Source: Achromobacter sp. AONIH1 (GTDB lineage Bacteria > Pseudomonadota > Gammaproteobacteria > Burkholderiales > Burkholderiaceae_B). Taken from it: a stretch of DNA of 64,000 nucleotides. Below are positions 8,756 to 16,995 of the stretch, in pieces (the first letter of the stretch is position 1; every line of letters begins with the position of its first letter). The notes beneath the pieces were generated by a model. The model was not told the DNA's origin. It did not search any database and saw only the letters and a program-made list of their open reading frames with translations. The translations under genes were made by a program, and so were the position numbers. Where the stretch lies: the NCBI RefSeq assembly GCF_002902905.1, contig NZ_CP026124.1, forward strand, positions 1,116,001-1,180,000, written 5' to 3'.

Positions 8756-9279
8756 GCGGCGCGCGGCCCGGCGTCTATCTGGCCGGTTTCGACGTGTTCC
8801 TGCCGGACGCGGCGGCGCATGGCGAGCGGCTCAAGGCGCTGGCCGCCCGACACGGTTTTGACGGCCTGTTCCCGCTGGACAACCAGACGCCGCCCGGCCT
8901 GGCCGGCGCGGCGCTGGCGCAGTGGATCTACCGCGCCAATGTGGCCATGATCCAGCGCGCGGATCTGGTCATGGCCAACCTGAATCCGTTCCGTGGCGCC
9001 GAGCCCGACTCGGGCACGGCCTTCGAGGTGGGCTACGCCATCGCCTGCGGCAAGCCGGTATGGGCGTACACCGAGCAGGCGGATTCGCTGATCGCGCAGG
9101 TGGCGGTCGGCACGGCGGACACGCCCGCCCGCGCCATCGATGCGCTGGGATACACGGTCGAGGACTTTGGCCTGAATCTCAACCTGATGCTGGCCTGCAG
9201 CGCCCGCGTGGTGATTGGCGATGCCGCCGACTGCCTGGCGCGGATGGCGGCCGAGCGCGCGGGACGGTCCGAGGGCTGA
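8752..9279 (+). CDS. Nucleoside 2-deoxyribosyltransferase family protein
   Basis: A 175-residue protein with the family hallmarks: N-terminal VYLAGFDVFLPDA, then RADLVMANLNPFRGAEPDSGTAFEVGYA around residues 73-100, containing the conserved Asn/Asp and the putative catalytic Glu of PF05014. It would cleave or exchange the glycosidic bond of deoxynucleosides or related N-glycosides in the cytoplasm. The 4-base overlap with the flavin reductase suggests the two are made together. Substrate unknown. Confidence 0.88.
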   Translation: MSGARPGVYLAGFDVFLPDAAAHGERLKALAARHGFDGLFPLDNQTPPGLAGAALAQWIYRANVAMIQRADLVMANLNPFRGAEPDSGTAFEVGYAIACGKPVWAYTEQADSLIAQVAVGTADTPARAIDALGYTVEDFGLNLNLMLACSARVVIGDAADCLARMAAERAGRSEG

Positions 9280-9364
9280 ACGGTCCGCGCGTCCGCATTT
9301 GCGTTGGCGTTGGCGATTGCGTATGCGTGGGTCCGGTCTGGCCGGACCGTGCGAGGCGGCCTCG

Positions 9365-10639
9365 CTATGTGCGTCGTTGGGTCAAAAAGCGGCGCAGCCG
9401 GCTCAACCCTTCTTCCAGGCGTTCAGGGCTGGTGGCATGGCACCAGCGCAGCCATGCCGACGCTTCCGGACCAAAGGCCGCGCCGGGGGCCAGGCCCAGG
9501 CCGGTCTGTTCCACCAGTTGTCGTGCGAGCAGCGTGGAGTCGGCGGCGTCCGCCATCCGGAAGAACACATACATGGCGCCGCCGGCATCGGGCGCTTCGA
9601 TGCCGGGCAAGCCGCGCAGCGCGTCGGTCAGCAGCGTGCGGGTTTGCGCCAGTTGCGCGCGCAGCGCCGCCACCGTGGCCTCGCCGTGTTCCAGGGCCGC
9701 CGTCGCCGCCCGCTGCACGGGATCGAAGACGCAGGAACTGTTGTATTCGATCAGCTTGGCCAGATCGTCCGTCAGCGACGCGGGCACGACCATCCAGCCG
9801 ACGCGCCATCCGGTCATGGACCAGGCCTTGGAGAAACTGTTGACCGAGATGACGCGGTCATCGGGCGCGCAGTGCCTGAGGAAGGACGGCGCTGACGCCT
9901 GCGCGGGGTCGTAGAGCAGGCGTTCGTAGACGTCGTCGCAGAGAATCCAGATGCCATGCCGGCGGCAATGCCGCAGGATGGGCGCGATGTCCTCGGCCTC
10001 GATGGTCCAGCCCGTGGGGTTGTTGGGCGAGTTGAGCAGCAGCAGGCGCGTGTCGGGTGTGAGCGCCTGCAGCAGCCCGGGCACGTCCAGCGTCCATCGG
10101 CCGTCCGTCACCGACAGCGGGTAGCGCTGGATGCGGGCGCCCAGGATGCGGGGAATCTCGGTCAGGTTGGGCCATAGCGGGGTGACGGCGACGACGCGGT
10201 CGCCCGGCTCGAGCAGCAGCTGCGCGGCCAGCATGATGCCCGATACCCCTGATCCGCTGACGGCGATGCGTTCCGTGCCGATATCCACGCCGTGCAGCGC
10301 GCTCAGGTAGCGGGACAAGGCGTGGCGCAGATAGGGCCGGCCCAGGTTCTCGCCATAGCGGGTTTCGCCCCGCGCCAGCGACAGGCTGGCGGCCTCGCGG
10401 ATGACGCCCACGGTCGGGCTGTCGGATTCGCCGAACCAGAAGGGCAGCACGTCGGCGCGGTGCATCGCCGCGTTCGCCAGCTGCCGGATCGGCGAGGCCG
10501 TCAGCGCCCGCACCGTGGCGCGCGGCAGGGGCTGGGGAGGCGGGGCTGGGTTGGGGCCGGGGTTGGGGCCTGTATCGAGGCCAGGGCCTGCGTTGGGGGC
10601 GGGATCTGGTTCCGGGGCCGGGCGTGGGTCGTGGCGCAT
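9365..10639 (-). CDS. PLP-dependent class I/II aminotransferase
   Basis: A 424-residue fold-type I aminotransferase. Residues from about 45 match the family: FWFGESDSPT, VSGSGVSGIMLAAQ, LLNSPNNPTGW, and ISVNSFSKAWSMTGWRVGW with the PLP-binding Lys. The first 40 residues are a Pro/Gly/Asn/Ala low-complexity stretch that homologues normally lack, encoded by G-rich repetitive DNA. It is the last gene of the amino-acid ABC operon, 22 bases after the ATPase, suggesting it transaminates the imported amino acid. The start codon is uncertain within the low-complexity region. Confidence 0.85.
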   Translation of the reverse strand: MRHDPRPAPEPDPAPNAGPGLDTGPNPGPNPAPPPQPLPRATVRALTASPIRQLANAAMHRADVLPFWFGESDSPTVGVIREAASLSLARGETRYGENLGRPYLRHALSRYLSALHGVDIGTERIAVSGSGVSGIMLAAQLLLEPGDRVVAVTPLWPNLTEIPRILGARIQRYPLSVTDGRWTLDVPGLLQALTPDTRLLLLNSPNNPTGWTIEAEDIAPILRHCRRHGIWILCDDVYERLLYDPAQASAPSFLRHCAPDDRVISVNSFSKAWSMTGWRVGWMVVPASLTDDLAKLIEYNSSCVFDPVQRAATAALEHGEATVAALRAQLAQTRTLLTDALRGLPGIEAPDAGGAMYVFFRMADAADSTLLARQLVEQTGLGLAPGAAFGPEASAWLRWCHATSPERLEEGLSRLRRFLTQRRT

Positions 10640-10661
10640 GGGCAGGACTCGTGTGGAAGGC

Positions 10662-11471
10662 TCAGGCGGACATGCCGCCGCGTCCGCGCGTGGCGGTATG
10701 GATGAAGGCCCGGGCGCGGTCCGTGGCGGGGTTCGTGAAAAACGTCTCGGGCGACGCGATTTCCACGATGCGGCCCTGCTCCATGAACACGACACGGTCT
10801 GCCACCTTGCGCGCGAAGGACATTTCATGGGTCACGATCAGCAGCGTGGCGCCGGTCCTGGCGATGTCCTGGATCACGTCCAGCACTTCCTGCACCATTT
10901 CCGGGTCCAGCGCCGACGTGGGCTCGTCGAACAGCAGCAGCTCGGGTTGCATGGCCAGGGCCCGCGCGATGGCGACGCGCTGTTGCTGTCCGCCCGACAG
11001 CTGGCCCGGCCGCTTGTGCTGGTGGTCTCGCAGGCCCACGCGTTCCAGCAGGGCCTCGGCCCGCGCCGTGGCCTCGGGCCAGGACAGGCCACGCACGCGC
11101 ACCGGCGCCAGCGCCACGTTCCTGAGCGCGCTCATGTGCGGGAACAGGTTGAACTGCTGGAACACCATGCCGACCTCGGCGCGCACGCGCGCCAGGCGCC
11201 GGTCGTCGCGCACCGTGATGCCGTCGACCTCGACGCTGCCGCCATCATAGGTTTCCAGCAGGTTCACGCAGCGCACCAGCGTCGACTTGCCGGACCCGGA
11301 CGGGCCGATGAGGGCGATGACCTCGCCACGGGCCACGTCCAGGTCGATGCCGTCCAGCGCGGTGAAGGCGCCGTAGTGTTTTTCCAGCCGCCGCAGGCGC
11401 AGCAGCGGGGGCGGGTTCGAGGCCGCCGCTGCGTCGGCGTCCTGCGGCGCGGGGCAGGGTGGGATGCGCAC
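10662..11471 (-). CDS. Polar amino-acid ABC transporter ATP-binding protein (GlnQ/HisP type)
   Basis: A 269-residue ATPase with Walker A GPSGSGKSTLVRC, Q-loop VFQQFNLFPHMSALRN, signature LSGGQQQRVAIARAL, Walker B LLLFDEPTSALDPE and H-loop VTHEMSFARKVADR, a very typical PAAT family pattern. It starts with GTG at 11471, overlapping the TAG of the permease by one base. A 24-residue Ala/Pro-rich leader precedes the domain. It forms an importer with the upstream permease and receptor. Confidence 0.94.
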   Translation of the reverse strand: MRIPPCPAPQDADAAAASNPPPLLRLRRLEKHYGAFTALDGIDLDVARGEVIALIGPSGSGKSTLVRCVNLLETYDGGSVEVDGITVRDDRRLARVRAEVGMVFQQFNLFPHMSALRNVALAPVRVRGLSWPEATARAEALLERVGLRDHQHKRPGQLSGGQQQRVAIARALAMQPELLLFDEPTSALDPEMVQEVLDVIQDIARTGATLLIVTHEMSFARKVADRVVFMEQGRIVEIASPETFFTNPATDRARAFIHTATRGRGGMSA

Positions 11472-12145
11472 TATCGGGCTCCCCGGCGGCTGGCGCGGTT
11501 CTCGATGGCGCTGACCACGCGCACCAGCGGCAGCAACAGCAGCAGGTACAGCATGGCCGCGCCGATCAGCGGCGTGGGATTGGCGTAATAGGCCTGCGCC
11601 TGCGTGGCCTGCTTGAGCAGGTCCGGCATGGCCACCACCGAGGCCAGCGCGGTGTCCTTGATCAGGCTGATCGCGATGCCCGTCCCGGGCGGGATGGTGA
11701 AGCGGATCGCCTGCGGCAGCACGATGTCGGTCATCATCCGGGGCCAGGACAGGCCCAGCGCGCGGGCGGCCTCGACCTGGCCGGCGGGAACGGCCTCGAT
11801 GCCGGCGCGGAAGGTCTCGGCGATGTAGGCGGACGCCACCAGAGACAGCGCGGCGGTCGCGGCCCAGAACGGCGGCAGTCGCAGGCCGACGAAGGGCAGC
11901 GCGTAGTAGACGATCACCAGCAGCACCAGCAGCGGAATCGCCCGCAGCACGTCGATCAGCGCGATGGCGGCCCAGCGCAGCGGCTTGACCGCGTACAGGC
12001 GCAGCACGACCAGCAGCAGCCCGAGCGCGGTCGCCAGGACCAGGCTGGTCGCGCCCAGCAGCGCCGTCAGGCGGAAGCCGGCCAGCAACGAGCCGATGGA
12101 GTCGGCCAGCACGCTGGTGTTGAAGAAAGTGTCGGCCAGGTTCAT
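11471..12145 (-). CDS. Polar amino-acid ABC transporter permease
   Basis: A 224-residue His/Glu/Gln/Arg/opine-family permease. Hydrophobic segments include ATSLVLATALGLLLVVL, and the cytoplasmic coupling loop is EAARALGLSWPRMMTDIVLPQA. Only one permease gene is present, so it probably works as a homodimer. The ATG at 12145 overlaps the TGA of the receptor gene. Its stop overlaps the GTG of the ATPase gene, so the three genes are translationally chained. Confidence 0.93.
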   Translation of the reverse strand: MNLADTFFNTSVLADSIGSLLAGFRLTALLGATSLVLATALGLLLVVLRLYAVKPLRWAAIALIDVLRAIPLLVLLVIVYYALPFVGLRLPPFWAATAALSLVASAYIAETFRAGIEAVPAGQVEAARALGLSWPRMMTDIVLPQAIRFTIPPGTGIAISLIKDTALASVVAMPDLLKQATQAQAYYANPTPLIGAAMLYLLLLLPLVRVVSAIENRASRRGAR

Positions 12146-12930
12146 TGCACGGCCGGAATGGCTTCGATCTTCACCGTGCTGGATTGCGGGCCGGCCTCGG
12201 CGTTGAACCATTTGCGGTACAGGCCGGGCAGCGAGCCGTCGGTCTTCATGCGGCCGATTTCCTGGTTGATCGCGTCCAGCAGCGGGCTGGCCTTGGGCAG
12301 CATCAGCGCGTTCCTGTCACCGGTCATCACTTCATGGATGATGGAGAACTGCGGCTTGTCGCGGATGTACCAGGCCATGATCGGGCAGTCGTTGATGCTC
12401 GCGGCGGTGCGCTGCGAGGCCAGGTCCATCATCGGCTCGATATTGCCGTCGTAGCGGCGGATTTCCTTGTAGGCGTGTTCCTGTTGGGACCGGGCGGCCC
12501 AGATCTCGCCCACCGTGCCGGTGATGACGCCGACATCGCGCCCCTTTAGCTGCTCCACGCGCTTGACGGGACCGTCCGAGAGCGCGGCCACGCACTGATT
12601 GGAATCGATGATGGGCTGGGTGAACGCGACGTTCTCGAGCCGTTTGGCGGTGATGGTGATGGCGCCCAGGGCAACGTCGGCGCGGCCGGATTGCACGGCC
12701 GCGAACAGCATGTTGAACGGCATCGACGAGAATTCGACCGACTTGTTCAGGCGCTGGGCCACGGCCTGGATCACCTCGACCTCGAAACCGGTCAGCTTGC
12801 CGTTGCGGTCTTCGAATTCGAAAGGCGGATTGCCCTGGTTGACCGCGACGCGAAGGTCGGCCGCGAGGCTGGCGGTGGCGGCCAGGGAAAGGCAGGCCGC
12901 CACGGCGGGCGTGGTCCATATGCTGTTCAT
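12142..12930 (-). CDS. Amino-acid ABC transporter substrate-binding protein
   Basis: A 262-residue periplasmic receptor (SBP_bac_3) with a Sec signal of 23 residues (cleavage after SLA). It has the characteristic start LRVAVNQGNPPFEFEDRNGKLTGFEVEV and later GRADVALGAITITAKRLENVAFTQPI. First gene of the operon; the divergent LuxR regulator starts 260 bases away. The ligand is not predictable beyond an amino acid or opine-like compound. Confidence 0.93.
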   Translation of the reverse strand: MNSIWTTPAVAACLSLAATASLAADLRVAVNQGNPPFEFEDRNGKLTGFEVEVIQAVAQRLNKSVEFSSMPFNMLFAAVQSGRADVALGAITITAKRLENVAFTQPIIDSNQCVAALSDGPVKRVEQLKGRDVGVITGTVGEIWAARSQQEHAYKEIRRYDGNIEPMMDLASQRTAASINDCPIMAWYIRDKPQFSIIHEVMTGDRNALMLPKASPLLDAINQEIGRMKTDGSLPGLYRKWFNAEAGPQSSTVKIEAIPAVQ

Positions 12931-13000
12931 ACCGTCTCCTTGGGAAGCGCGCTTGTCGTTGTGGTGACAGCGACCTTAGCAAGCGGGCATGGGAGCGGTA

Positions 13001-13018
13001 ATCCCCTCTTGGGGGGAT
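13001..13018. promoter_or_regulatory. GC dyad in the receptor/LuxR divergent region
   Basis: An inverted repeat ATCCCC / GGGGAT separated by 6 bases, about 70 bases upstream of the receptor start and 175 upstream of the LuxR start. Its position and symmetry suit a LuxR-type dimer site, but no binding data support this. Confidence 0.35.
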
Positions 13019-13191
13019 GGCGCGCGCGGGCCGTGCAAGCGGCGCGGCATCACGCTCGCATGAAGAATCAGACGAATGAACAGCGGCGGACCCATGGGCG
13101 GATCTTTTTGCGTCACCCGCGGCATTGCCGCTCCCGCCGCGATTTGGCATGCTCGGGAATCCGCGAATCCATCCCGCGCCGGAGGTCCCGC

Positions 13192-14076
13192 ATGTCCGCC
13201 GTGATGACCATCGATCACATGAGCCAGCTCGTCGACGCCCTGGACCGGCAGGACTTCCCGGCCCTGCTGTTGGAGCGCCTGGAAACGCTGGTGCCGTTCG
13301 ACCTGTATGCCGTGTTCTTCTACGACGGGGAATCCGCGCCGGCCTGTCTGCATAGCAACTTCCCGTCCGGCGCGCCGGAACGCTCGCTGCATCGCTACTC
13401 GGGTGGCACGTTCCGCTATCACCCGTTCTTCCAGCATCACCTGCGGGGCATCGAAAGCGGCGTCCATTTCCTGCCCGAGCTGTGCCGCTCGCCCTTCCTG
13501 CACCGGCCCGAGCGCGATTGCGACAGCATCCGGCTGAGCCGCGACGAAGAGATCGGCTATCTGACCCGGGACTTTCCCGCCACGCTCAAGGAGCTGGACC
13601 TGAGCGTGCGCCTGGCCGGCTCGCGCACCTTGCAGGTGGGCCTGTACCGCCAAGGCGGCGCGCGGTTCACCCGCCACGAGGCCGCGCGGCTGAACAGCGT
13701 GTTTCCGCTGGTCCAGTCGCTGCTCAGGCGGCATCTGGCCTCGTGGCTGGCGGAACGCGAATGCGCGTCGCGGGACGGCCTGCGCCTGGCCGGCATGCGC
13801 GGCTGGCGGGAAAGGCTGTCGCCGCGCGAAGCCGAGATCGTCGGCCTGATTCTCAGGGGCTATTGCTCGAAGGAGATCGCGCAAAAGCTCAAGATCGGCA
13901 TCGAGACCGTCAAGACGCATCGCAAGAATGCCTATGCGAGGCTGGATGTGTCGAGCGCGCCGGAACTGGCGTCCCGCTTCCTGGATACGCTGGCGGCGGC
14001 AGCCTGTCTCAGCCCGCCTTGCGCGGCGCGGCCCGCCTGCGGGCGGCCGGCGCCGGCACGCTCAGATAGCCCATGA
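13192..14076 (+). CDS. LuxR-family transcriptional regulator
   Basis: A 294-residue protein with an N-terminal sensory-like region (residues 1-210, no recognised PAS or autoinducer signature) and a C-terminal LuxR/GerE helix-turn-helix: LSPREAEIVGLILRGYCSKEIAQKL and then GIETVKTHRKNAYARLDV near residues 212-255. A ribosome site ggaggtcccgc precedes the ATG. It is divergent from the amino-acid ABC operon and is its likely regulator. The last 22 codons overlap the 3' end of the convergent TetR gene. Confidence 0.88.
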   Translation: MSAVMTIDHMSQLVDALDRQDFPALLLERLETLVPFDLYAVFFYDGESAPACLHSNFPSGAPERSLHRYSGGTFRYHPFFQHHLRGIESGVHFLPELCRSPFLHRPERDCDSIRLSRDEEIGYLTRDFPATLKELDLSVRLAGSRTLQVGLYRQGGARFTRHEAARLNSVFPLVQSLLRRHLASWLAERECASRDGLRLAGMRGWRERLSPREAEIVGLILRGYCSKEIAQKLKIGIETVKTHRKNAYARLDVSSAPELASRFLDTLAAAACLSPPCAARPACGRPAPARSDSP

Positions 14077-14665
14077 TGGCGTCCACCACCGCCTGTTCCA
14101 ATTGCGCCGACGAAAAGCCGGCCGGCGGTTCCAGCGCGGCCGCGTGCACCAGCGATTCCATGATGCGCAGCACCACATAGGTGGCCAGATCGCGGTCCGG
14201 CTGTGCGATCTCGTCGCGGTGGAACTCCAGCAGGTGCCGCATGCGGCGGTGGATGTCCTGGTCGGCGAGGCTGTGCTCGCGCGGTTGGTCGAACAGCGGG
14301 AACTCGCGTTCCAGCACGCGATGCAGCGCCGGTTCCAGCAGGTGCGCGCCCAGCATGGCGCCGACGATGGCGGCGACCCGGTCGCGCAGCGTGGCGGCGG
14401 GATTGGCCTCCAGCGTCTGGTCGATCAGGTCCAGCATCTGCCGGTCGTGGCGGTCGTGCAGGGCGGCGATCAGCGCGTTCTTGTTCGGGAAGTACTGGTA
14501 CAGCGAACCCACGCTCACGCCCGCGGTTTCGGCGATCAGGTTGGTGTTGGTGCCTGCGTAGCCATGTTCGGCCAGCACGCGGGCGGTGGCTTGCAGGATG
14601 GCGTCGACGGTCTGTTGCGAGCGCTGCTGGCGCGGCGCTTTTCGGGGCTGCGGGATGGATGTCAT
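14009..14665 (-). CDS. TetR-family transcriptional regulator
   Basis: A 218-residue repressor. N-terminal TetR helix-turn-helix at residues 15-60: QQTVDAILQATARVLAEHGYAG and then AETAGVSVGSLYQYFPNK. The C-terminal ligand domain is of the AcrR-like type. The tail APAARRRAAPRKAG is basic. It overlaps the convergent LuxR gene by 68 bases. No obvious target is divergent from it; it lies downstream of, and in the same direction as, the LysR gene. An imperfect palindrome sits just upstream of its start. Confidence 0.9.
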   Translation of the reverse strand: MTSIPQPRKAPRQQRSQQTVDAILQATARVLAEHGYAGTNTNLIAETAGVSVGSLYQYFPNKNALIAALHDRHDRQMLDLIDQTLEANPAATLRDRVAAIVGAMLGAHLLEPALHRVLEREFPLFDQPREHSLADQDIHRRMRHLLEFHRDEIAQPDRDLATYVVLRIMESLVHAAALEPPAGFSSAQLEQAVVDAIMGYLSVPAPAARRRAAPRKAG

Positions 14666-14688
14666 GAAAACCGGGTGATGCGTGTATC

Positions 14689-14710
14689 TAATGCGAGCTG
14701 TGGCTCATTA
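14689..14710. promoter_or_regulatory. Imperfect palindrome upstream of the TetR gene
   Basis: TAAT-GC-GAGC-tgtg-GCTC-ATTA, centred about 35 bases upstream of the TetR start codon. The arms are complementary apart from a 2-base insert on one side. Self-repression through such a site would be usual for TetR regulators; this assignment is inference. Confidence 0.35.
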
Positions 14711-14849
14711 AATTCTTCTGTGCCCGCGGGGGGCGCGAGTCCCGGAATTATGCCATCGCCCAGGCGGGCCTCGCGCTATCCCGTTCCCTCTTTCCATTTG
14801 AAGGACTTCCTTGCATGTCGGCCGTCGCGACGGCGGGCGGCGGCAAGCG

Positions 14850-15761
14850 CTATCCCGGTGTTTTCAGGTCAGGCAGGCCGCGCACATGTTCCCTGATCAG
14901 GCGCACGAAACGCTGCACCTGCCGGCTGGGCCGCTCGAAGCGCGAGCGCGCCAGGCTCAGCGACAGCGGGATCGATTCGCGCAGCGGCCGCGCCACCACG
15001 CCGGGCCAGCCCTGGCCGCCCACCGAGAACTGATCGACGATGGCGACGCCGGCGCCCGCCCGCACCAGCGCGCAGGCGACTTCGGCGCGCATGATGTCGA
15101 CCGCCGCGCTCCAGCTCACGCCGGCCCGCTGGAAGGCCGCCGCCACCAGCTGGCCGAAGGGAATGTTGCGGCTGTAGAGCACCAGCCGGCAGGCCGCCAG
15201 CTGCGCCAGGCTCACGCGCGGCTGCGCGGCCAGCGGATGGCCTTCCGGCAGGATGCAGACCATCTCGCCCGTGGCCAGCGGTTCGACCACCAGGTTGGGA
15301 TGGTCGACCGGCAGCACCGAGATCGCCAGCTCGGCCTTGCGGCCCAGCAGCTCGTGCGCCATGTCGGCCAGCAGCGTGGTGTGGAACTTGAGCCGCACGC
15401 CGGGGTGCAGCTCCAGGTAGCGGGCGATGGCCGGCGGCAGGAAGTTCAGCGCCAGGCTGGGGCTGGCGCACAGCGTCAGCGCGCCCTCGGGCCGGGCGGC
15501 CAGGTCGCGCGCCAGCTCGTCGATGCGCAACGCTTCCTCGAACAGCGGCCCGACTTCCTCGAACAGGCGCTGCGCCTCGGGCGTGGGCGTGAGCTTGCCC
15601 TTGTCGCGCGCGAACAGCTGCAGGCCCAGGCTCTGCTCGGCATGGGCGATCAGCCGGCTGACGGCGGGCTGCGACACGAACAGCAGCTTGGCCGCGCCGT
15701 TCATCGAGCCGGTCAGCATGACCGCGCGAAACACCTCCATCTGCCTGAGCTTGAAGCGCAT
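14850..15761 (-). CDS. LysR-family transcriptional regulator
   Basis: A 303-residue LTTR: MRFKLRQMEVFRAVMLTGSMNGAAKLLFVSQPAVSRLIAHAE is split here as helix-turn-helix residues 1-42 (key elements MEVFRAV, GSMNGAAK, SQPAVSRLI). A co-inducer-binding substrate domain follows. The ATG at 15761 places the helix-turn-helix at the usual N-terminal position; the longer open frame extends into the divergent gene. It is divergent from the 3-hydroxyisobutyrate-dehydrogenase-like gene, with a T-N11-A site in the 135-base gap, and probably controls the dehydrogenase/Bug/AA_synth cluster. Confidence 0.9.
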   Translation of the reverse strand: MRFKLRQMEVFRAVMLTGSMNGAAKLLFVSQPAVSRLIAHAEQSLGLQLFARDKGKLTPTPEAQRLFEEVGPLFEEALRIDELARDLAARPEGALTLCASPSLALNFLPPAIARYLELHPGVRLKFHTTLLADMAHELLGRKAELAISVLPVDHPNLVVEPLATGEMVCILPEGHPLAAQPRVSLAQLAACRLVLYSRNIPFGQLVAAAFQRAGVSWSAAVDIMRAEVACALVRAGAGVAIVDQFSVGGQGWPGVVARPLRESIPLSLSLARSRFERPSRQVQRFVRLIREHVRGLPDLKTPG

Positions 15762-15782
15762 GGCGCTTTCCGTCCTGTCTCG

Positions 15783-15797
15783 ATAATCGTTTGTTAT
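15783..15797. promoter_or_regulatory. LysR-type T-N11-A motif
   Basis: ATAA-N7-TTAT in the LysR/dehydrogenase gap, containing a T-N11-A dyad, the consensus form of LTTR recognition sites. It is 22 bases upstream of the LysR start. It could mediate autoregulation and activation of the divergent cluster. Confidence 0.4.
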
Positions 15798-15896
15798 ATC
15801 CCCCGGCCAACTTAGCATAGGCCGTGAAAATCCACAGCCGGTAGCATCCCCATGCGCTTTTCGTTCTGGAAAAGGCATCATCGATAAGTAGAAGGC

Positions 15897-16826
15897 ATGA
15901 GCATGGAAATCGGATTCGTCGGACTGGGAATGATGGGCTTGCCGATGCTGGAGAACCTGGCGCGGTCCGACTCGGACGACCGGATCCTGGCCCATGACCG
16001 CGACCCGGCCCGCCTGGAGCGGCTGCACGCGCATCCCGCCTGGGGCCGCACGCTGCGCGGGGCCGGGAGCCTGGACGAGCTGGCCGGCTGCGACATCCTC
16101 ATCACCATGCTGCCGGACAGCGCCGTGACCAACGCCGTGATCGAGGGCGCGCCGGGCCGTCCAGGACTGATGACACTGCTGCGCCCCGGCGCCCTGCTGC
16201 TGGACATGGGCTCGTCCGATCCCGCGCAGACGCTGCGGCTGGCGCCGCTGCTGCGCGCGGCCGGACTGGCGCTGGTCGACGCGCCCGTTTCCGGCGCCGT
16301 GGCCAAGGCCGCCGCCGGCACGCTGGCCATCATGGCGGGCGGCGACGCCGCCGACCTGGAGCGCGCGCGTCCGTTGCTGTCGCGCATGGGCGCCACGCTG
16401 ATCCCCACCGGCGCGGTCGGCTCGGCCCATGCCATGAAGGCGCTGAACAACTATGTGTACGCCGCCGGTCTGCTGGCGGCCAGCGAGGCGCTGCTGATCG
16501 CGCGCCGCATGGACCTGGACCTGGACGTCTTCACCGACGTGCTCAATGCGTCCAGCGGCCGCAACGTCGCCACCGAGACCAAGCTGCGCCAGTTCATCGT
16601 GCCGGGCAGCTACGCCGGCGGCTTCGCGCTGGCGTTGATGGCCAAGGACCTGCGCACCGCCGACGCGCTGCAGGCGCACGCCGGCGTGCGCGTCGGGCAG
16701 CTGTCGCTGTGCGCCGGGTTGTGGCAGCGCGCGCTGGCGGAGATGGAGCCGGGCGTGGACAACACGCGGATCCACCAATACCTGGAGCGGTTGAACGCGT
16801 CCGAAATGGCGGCGCATCCGGCGTAA
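15897..16826 (+). CDS. 3-hydroxyisobutyrate dehydrogenase-family oxidoreductase
   Basis: A 309-residue beta-hydroxyacid dehydrogenase. N-terminal GFVGLGMMGLPMLENLA is the NAD(P)-binding signature. The substrate motif is DAPVSGAVAKAAAGTLAIMAGG near residue 122. The catalytic Lys is in GSAHAMKALNNYV (the usual G-x-x-x-x-x-K-x-x-N pattern). A second possible start, MEIGFVG, lies two codons in. It would oxidise a 3-hydroxy acid in the cytoplasm. First gene of the cluster divergent from LysR. Confidence 0.9.
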   Translation: MSMEIGFVGLGMMGLPMLENLARSDSDDRILAHDRDPARLERLHAHPAWGRTLRGAGSLDELAGCDILITMLPDSAVTNAVIEGAPGRPGLMTLLRPGALLLDMGSSDPAQTLRLAPLLRAAGLALVDAPVSGAVAKAAAGTLAIMAGGDAADLERARPLLSRMGATLIPTGAVGSAHAMKALNNYVYAAGLLAASEALLIARRMDLDLDVFTDVLNASSGRNVATETKLRQFIVPGSYAGGFALALMAKDLRTADALQAHAGVRVGQLSLCAGLWQRALAEMEPGVDNTRIHQYLERLNASEMAAHPA

Positions 16827-16995
16827 CGACGCTGTCCGTCGTGGCGGACGCGTGGGTCGCACGGGCGGGTTGGCAACGGATCCGTCCGGCAAAGAGAGCA
16901 GTCCTGCGCCGCGCTGGCTGGCGCGGGTATGTCGTCCCGTGGCGCGCGGCAGCGGCCTCGGGGCGGTGACAAGAACACATCAACAGGAGACAGCC

